Part shown: piece after piece, positions 59,046 to 64,000 of the stretch
Numbering within the stretch: the stretch's first letter is position 1
Layout of the letters: the number at the start of each line of letters is the position of its first letter
Assembly (NCBI GenBank): GCA_037447655.1
Contig: JBBHKE010002624.1
Coordinates: 126,001 to 190,000, forward strand
Direction of reading: 5' to 3'
From: Zygnema cylindricum
Taxonomy: Eukaryota; Streptophyta; Zygnematophyceae; Zygnematales; Zygnemataceae
DNA length: 64,000 nucleotides
The notes under the pieces: generated by a model
Databases searched by the model: none
What the model was told of the DNA's origin: nothing
What the model saw: only the letters and a program-made list of their open reading frames with translations
Program-made: the position numbers and the translations under genes

Positions 59046-59534
59046 GAAATCAACTCGTTGTCACGTCCACCGTGGACGTGACGACGTGTCATTTTAGTTT
59101 AATCGATATTTGTACGCGGGTAGTTGGGTACGTATTTTTATTTTGTACGAAGTTTATTTTGTTTCGTGCGAGTTTACACATGTTGTACGTCGTCCTTTAA
59201 AATGTGTCCAAGTTCAATGTAACGGTTCGCGAGTTTATTTCATTTTTGCAGTACAATCACCCGAATTAGTGTGACCAATAGATACTCACTGTGAGTATAT
59301 ATTCTAGGACTTAGCCAATTTTGTATCATCCACTTTTGGGAATATGATTTTCTATGGGCAGTTTTTGGGAAACTTCCAGACATCACATCTTATGGTTTAC
59401 TGGGTCATTTGGGCTGCAATTTTGGGAATTTTCAGTTTCCTGTATTGTGTATCAATGTGTTAAATTTGAAACATATTAGGTTTCTGAGTCATATTTTGTG
59501 TCAGTTCAAAGTTGGCAGTTGAGTAGGTACTTTG

Positions 59535-59835
59535 ATAGTTTCTGCTCTGCGCGCAACCATTTTATTTATATGTGGCTGCCGCAGTTTGGTTACAGTAAAC
59601 CTGCGCCGGCCGTGTGGATTTTTATTTTTTTCTATGACGGTCGACGTTTGCAAGCGCGACACTTTTTAACCGCCGGTACAATATTTCGCCAGTCAAAGTT
59701 GTTCGACGGATTGACCGTCATATCTGAAATTAAAGGTACGTAGCCTGTACGAAATTGTACTTCAAATGTACAATTTATGACAACTACCTGCGCGCAGCAA
59801 AAATCGTCTCTGCGATTAGCAATTCTTATTATTTT
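59535..59835 (+). repeat. Right arm of the second long inverted repeat
   Basis: Full-length arm of the same family as 55985-56308. It shares gaccgtc/gacggt blocks, 'gttcgacggattgacc', 'ttgtacttcaaatgtaca' and 'tctctgcgattagcaatt'. The spacer to its left arm is about 490 bp. Confidence 0.65.
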
Positions 59836-61176
59836 ACTCTTTTTTTGAGTTTTTTTTAATTTTTTATTCTATGACCGTACGGTGTGACATCGTCAAATAT
59901 GTTGGGACCACGACCGTGCTACAATTTTTGCTGGCGCAAAACTTTTCCCGATCGGAGAAGAGACGTCGATTTTTTTGTTTGGAAGAAACGAGCTCGCCGG
60001 TCCGTTAGCTTTTTGCGGAAACGGAGGGCTCTCCGTTTCGAAGGCGAAAAACCCTAATGTTTCTGAATTTCTATACATATGCAATCGCCCTGAGAATTTC
60101 AAATCCTGAAAAATCCGTTTGCGGTCTCCACGTGGACTCAACTCCAAGGTCATCGGTCGGTCCAACTATTTGACTGTCACGTCTTACCACGTGGGCACTT
60201 AGGGTAGCCGTTTACATTTCACGGTTAAATACTCGGAATCGGTACATTGACTGTATCGAACGGCGGTAGATTAATAACGACAAATTTCGTCCTGTGAACG
60301 CCGGAGATTGTTCTGAGATTCACTGTTGTCGTTGCTGATTTGAGTATTTGACCTACTTTAGAGGAATAGTTAAGCTTCTTCAGTAAGGAGTTGTTAAGCA
60401 GTCCGACTACGCGATAAATGCTGGCTCCATGGCGACATGCTAAAATACAGTGACTGTAGAACTTTGTTATTTTCGTTCCTGATTCTTCAATTGGCCCTAT
60501 TTCACACGTGGCATGGTCCTATCCGGCAGACGTGTGAAGTACGAACAATCAGATACGGTAGAACAGAATTTGTACCCTCTTTGTCAGCATGCATTCGTCG
60601 TCGCTTCGCATTATGGCTTCTGAGAGAATTGTACTGGTCAGGGTCATCAAAGGTACGGATAGTCCTTCTAGTGCTGTCCATCTGTAGACCCCTGACGATT
60701 GACATATGTACGGCCAAAGTATGCAGGCAGGAAACGGTACTCTCAAAACGATCAATACGTCACATTTTGTATTGACCAATCAGAACCTAAGCCCTGCCAT
60801 TCATTACCGTACAGTACTGTAGTTGTACTGCACACACTGCCAGCCTGGTTTAGGTCACTTGCCAAGTTTCACTTTGTCAAATTTGAAATTTTACTTTTGT
60901 TTTGACAAGCTTGTAGCCATGGCTGTGCAGCACGAGACAGTCGAACAAGATGGTCAACTTTCAAGCAGCAGGTCTTAGAAGTGTGCACCTATCAGGAAGT
61001 AGTAACCGGAAAAGGCAGCGGGAGGAATTAGTGAGAGAGAGAAACAGGGAAACAAGAGTGTGAATCAAGGAGATAGAAATTAGGGTTTGTCGTAAGCGAT
61101 GCGCTTCTCCAGAGATTCGTGACAGGAGTGACGATTGCAGGAGGTCCATTGAGAGGTGTGACCTTGGTGACGAGCC
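59836..61176. other. Upstream region of the NT-C2 gene
   Basis: No transposon recognised. The last few hundred bases before 61177 should hold the promoter and 5' UTR of the NT-C2 gene. No TATA box stands out. Short frames here lack domains. Confidence 0.4.
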
Positions 61177-61314
61177 ATGTTTCGTGGATTTCGGAAGAAG
61201 ACAAAAGAGAAGTTTGAGTTCCGGTTTCGTTTCCAGGCCACACGTGTGAGGAAACACACACACTTTCTTTTCCGGTGGTTAGGTCATGTCAAATAAAGTT
61301 CGGAAACCTGGTTT

Positions 61315-61372
<58 letters not shown>

Positions 61373-63031
61373 GTGTCTGTCTCTGTCTGTCTCTCTGTCT
61401 CCTCTTTTTATCGCCCTAAATCTTGGAAATAGAATTTCTCTATCTTTCTACGTCTCTCTTCCTCTCCCTCTCTATTTATCGTTTTGATCTCTGACGTTCT
61501 GCCTCTCTGTCCTTTTTCCTCTTTTTTGACAACTTTCCCTTTCTCTTGCACACCTTTTTTTTTTTTTTGATCCTCTCTTGAATTCCTTTTTTTTTCGTCT
61601 CTATTTTGATTTTTGCTTCTCTCAGAGATACAGGGTTAGAGAAACAAGTTTGCTCTTTTGACAAAGATACTTTTTCTCTTTATTCTTCTGCATCGCACTT
61701 ACGTCTCCTCTTTTGCCTATCATTCTTGTCCTTCATTTTTTTCCTCTCCCTTTCTCCTCACTCATTGTTCCTCCAAAATCTCTCCATTCTACTCTTTCCT
61801 TCTCTTCTATCACCCAACTTTTGAATTCAATGTTGCCTCCCATTGTTTTTTTTTTTTTTAACTATCCGTATCTCTTAATCGTTTTTGCCTTCCTCCCATG
61901 TTCCCATTAATATCTGCTTTACTCTCCTTTCTTCTTCTCTATTCACCTTTCTCTTACGTTACCTTACCCTCCTCCATTTGGCTTGTACCGAATTCTTATT
62001 TTCTGCCCTGAGAAAAAAAAATAGTTTCTCCTTTTCCCCCTATTTTTTATTTGTAAGAACAGTTTGATTTGTTCACATCTTATATTTTTCTGTTTTTTAA
62101 GACGTGTCTCACATACTTGGTTTCATATTTTAATGTCTTAAAAGAATCTATTTTTAAAGGCACTGTTCAGATATCTGATTTTTAAAAATTGTTATGAGTT
62201 TTTTTCAACCAATGGAAGTTACGATTTTGATTCTTAATGAGTCCACCACATTGTTTGAGAGACAATTTTTTTTACATGCTTTTTTGATGATTTTGGGTGT
62301 GTACCTGCCCTTTCTGGTGCCCATTCCCAGAATGCAAGTCTTACTTACCTCACTCTTTATGGTATGGTTCTTCTTTTCTGGAAAGGGGTGTATGAATTTG
62401 CATGTAATGTTGGTCTCACTTTCCACGTTAAGTCTTCCGGTTGGTAACATCATATTACCAAAAATCCGGACTGTACACCTTCCTCGGATGTGGAATGGAT
62501 GGCTCTAAGTTTAGTTTTGCAAATGCTTTGTTCCCTGTATTCCTGATTTCTAGTAAACTGCAACACTTCGCTCTCTCCCTCTCACTCTCTCCTCTCTTTC
62601 TCTCCCTCTCAGAAACCTTTGTCAGAAGCAAAGCAAGAGGAGGGGGCGAGGGAGAGAGGCTTCCCTGCATGCTAAACTACAATCATGCTTCATTTCCAAA
62701 GTGATATGGCCTCGTTTCCCACAGAAACTGAAAAACGGCAAACGACAGTTGACAACGGATAACTGACAACAAACAACTGACAACTGGCAACTGACAACTG
62801 ACAACTCATGGAACATGGAACATTGTGCAGGTCCCTTCTGCAGGCTTTGAAAAGCTGGTAGTATCACTTATCCCAGCAGACTCCGGGAGACTTGGGGCTC
62901 AAACTCCTCGAGCCATAGTAAGAAATGGGAGCTGTCAATGGAATGATACAGTTACGGAGGAGGTTAAGCTGGTGCGGGACAATAAGACGAAAACATATGA
63001 GCGAAAACTTTATCGGCTAGTGGTTTCCACG
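61177..63031 (+). CDS. NT-C2 domain protein, first two exons (partial)
   Basis: Exon 1 is 61177-61245: a basic 23-residue N-terminus (MFRGFRKKTKEKFEF, ending FQATR), with a GTGAGG donor. Exon 2 is 62831-63031, acceptor TTGTGCAG, and reads VPSAGFEKLVVSLIPADSG, then AIVRNGSCQWNDTV and YERKLYRLVVST, before the donor ACG|GTACGT. Both exons are phase 0. Together they form the front of an NT-C2 (EEIG1/EHBP1 N-terminal C2-type) domain as in plant coiled-coil proteins such as Arabidopsis At1g63300 and PMI1-related proteins. These bind membranes and act in organelle or vesicle positioning. Reading past 63031 gives VRGSGVLGKKC and a stop; GSGVLG also resembles the next family motif, so the exact exon 2 end is uncertain. 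Later exons are not evident before 64000. Confidence 0.7.
61317..61369 (+). repeat. (CT)n microsatellite in intron 1 of the NT-C2 gene
   Basis: About 26 uninterrupted CT dinucleotides, followed by tctgtctctgtctgt and further pyrimidine-rich sequence to about 61850. Confidence 0.95.
62735..62806 (+). repeat. Short minisatellite (caactgacaactg units)
   Basis: About seven imperfect copies of a 7-10 bp unit around acaactg(a/g)ca, just upstream of the exon 2 acceptor at 62830. The unit contains CTGAC-like branch-point sequence (ctgac, ctgaca). Confidence 0.8.
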
Positions 63032-64000
63032 GTACGTGGTTCGGGAGTTTTAGGAAAAAAATGCTAAGTTTTTGGTCACAAGGAGTTTCTGAGAAAAGTC
63101 GGGGAGTTTTTAGCTGTTGTTTTGCAGTTTTTGGAGGAAGCTTTTTTTTTTTTTACTTATTTTTATTTGCAAGTTTCTAAGTTTTTCTATCGAACGAAGG
63201 CTTGTGTGAAAAGCACTAAAATGGAGTTATCGCGTTGATCCTTTTTTTTAGATTAGTTTTTTCTTTTGTATGTCCCCTTTCTAATAACCAGTAGTTTTTT
63301 GCTGAATTTATGAGAATTTGTCCTCTTTTACTAGTCAGTTAAACAATTTCCCTTCCAATTCTTCTTCAATTTTTCTTTATTCTTTTCCTTTTTCTTTTTC
63401 TTTTCCTGTTTCCTTTTTCTTTTTCTTCTTTTTCTTTTTCCTTTTTTCTCCTCCTCCGCTGTATGAGTCAGGGCTGCCTATCAAGTGTAAAGAGCCATTT
63501 GGTGAAACTTGTTAGATTTGTGGTTTTTTTCTTTTATTCTTTTCTTTTCTTTTCTTTTGGCTTCAAGAACAATTGCATACGAGTTTTCCGATATTGAAAA
63601 TGATGGTCATAATCACAGGATTTTCATATCAACAAATCTGTCTCCCTCTTCCGGTTAACTTATTCTGCGTTCTAAACATCGATGTCCTTTCTTGTGAAGC
63701 CCTTACATTTTTTACGTCTTTAGGGTTCAGAGATGTATTATTTCATCCCCGCCCTTTTATTATACTCTAAACAAAATACAAAAGCCCTGGCGCTGGCGCT
63801 CTCCCTCTCCCTTCTCTCCTTCTCCTCTGAAATTCCAAAAAGAGTTTTAATACCAGTTAAGCGAGAGAGCGAGGGAGAGGAGAGAACGAGGGAGAGCGAG
63901 TGAGAGAGTGTGGCTTGTTATTGACCTCTTACATGTGAGGGTCTGGTTATAAGTCTGTTTCAGTCAAGCAGTCATCTCAACCCGTTTAAACATCGACATC
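63032..64000 (+). other. Probable intron 2 of the NT-C2 gene; no exon placed
   Basis: T-rich and CT-rich sequence (63360-63450 is nearly pure ttttctt). A pyrimidine block at 63798-63828 faces a purine block at 63860-63912. No further NT-C2 or coiled-coil coding sequence was recognised. Confidence 0.4.

Noticed and set aside
1-64000. CRISPR arrays, bacterial operons, rRNA or tRNA genes
   Set aside because: Introns, LTR retrotransposons and MITEs show nuclear eukaryotic DNA. No regularly spaced repeats of CRISPR type and no full tRNA cloverleaf were found; the tRNA-like LTR block lacks a convincing acceptor stem.

Overview
The window is repeat-dense eukaryotic nuclear DNA. Two intron-containing host genes look plant-type: a DUF2921-like membrane protein and an NT-C2 domain protein. 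Together with abundant Ty1/copia elements, a chromodomain Ty3/gypsy element, a PIF/Harbinger relic and several MITEs, they point to a streptophyte (a land plant or charophyte-type green alga). I cannot name the species. A run of 10 N at 46622-46631 shows that this is assembled sequence.

Layout. 1-13553: a mosaic of decayed copia fragments. One relic is fairly complete (element F, minus strand, 6538 to about 12165) with a standard TGGTATC-type primer site. A block of about 3.9 kb occurs twice (1-3916 and 9733-13553) with the same internal junctions. 13866-18906: a five-exon DUF2921-like gene on the plus strand. Its introns carry long pyrimidine-only tracts. 19949-20395: a gypsy solo LTR inside a CT tract, followed by a CG-rich minisatellite (20535-20815). 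21985-22440: a copia integrase scrap. 22762-23535: a Harbinger-type MITE. 24480-32413: copia element C, split by the complete but dead copia element B (24944-31658, TSD ACAAA). 32414-34966: the 3' end of a gypsy chromovirus, with an extra ORF between its chromodomain and its 3' LTR. 34967-37440 and about 42600-45760: decayed minus-strand copia copies D and E. 38752-40376: unidentified broken ORFs. 40380-41136: a PIF/Harbinger transposase pseudogene.

46226-60900 is a field of LTR scraps, MITEs and long inverted repeats. The best-preserved transposon is here: copia element A (49222-55654, two 1041-bp LTRs, TSD GTTCT), inserted in the spacer of an older long inverted repeat. 61177-63031: the first two exons of an NT-C2 gene, which continues past the right edge or into exons I could not place.

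The most interesting system is the A/B/C copia family. Its LTR is followed directly by GGTTATGGGCCCA. This is complementary to the anticodon arm of initiator tRNA-Met, the half-tRNA priming known from Drosophila copia, rather than to the tRNA 3' end. The gag start codon lies inside that site, so it pairs with the CAU anticodon of the primer tRNA. The LTR also carries a row of hairpins and, in antisense, a tRNA-like stretch with Pol III B-box similarity. None of the copies seen is fully intact.
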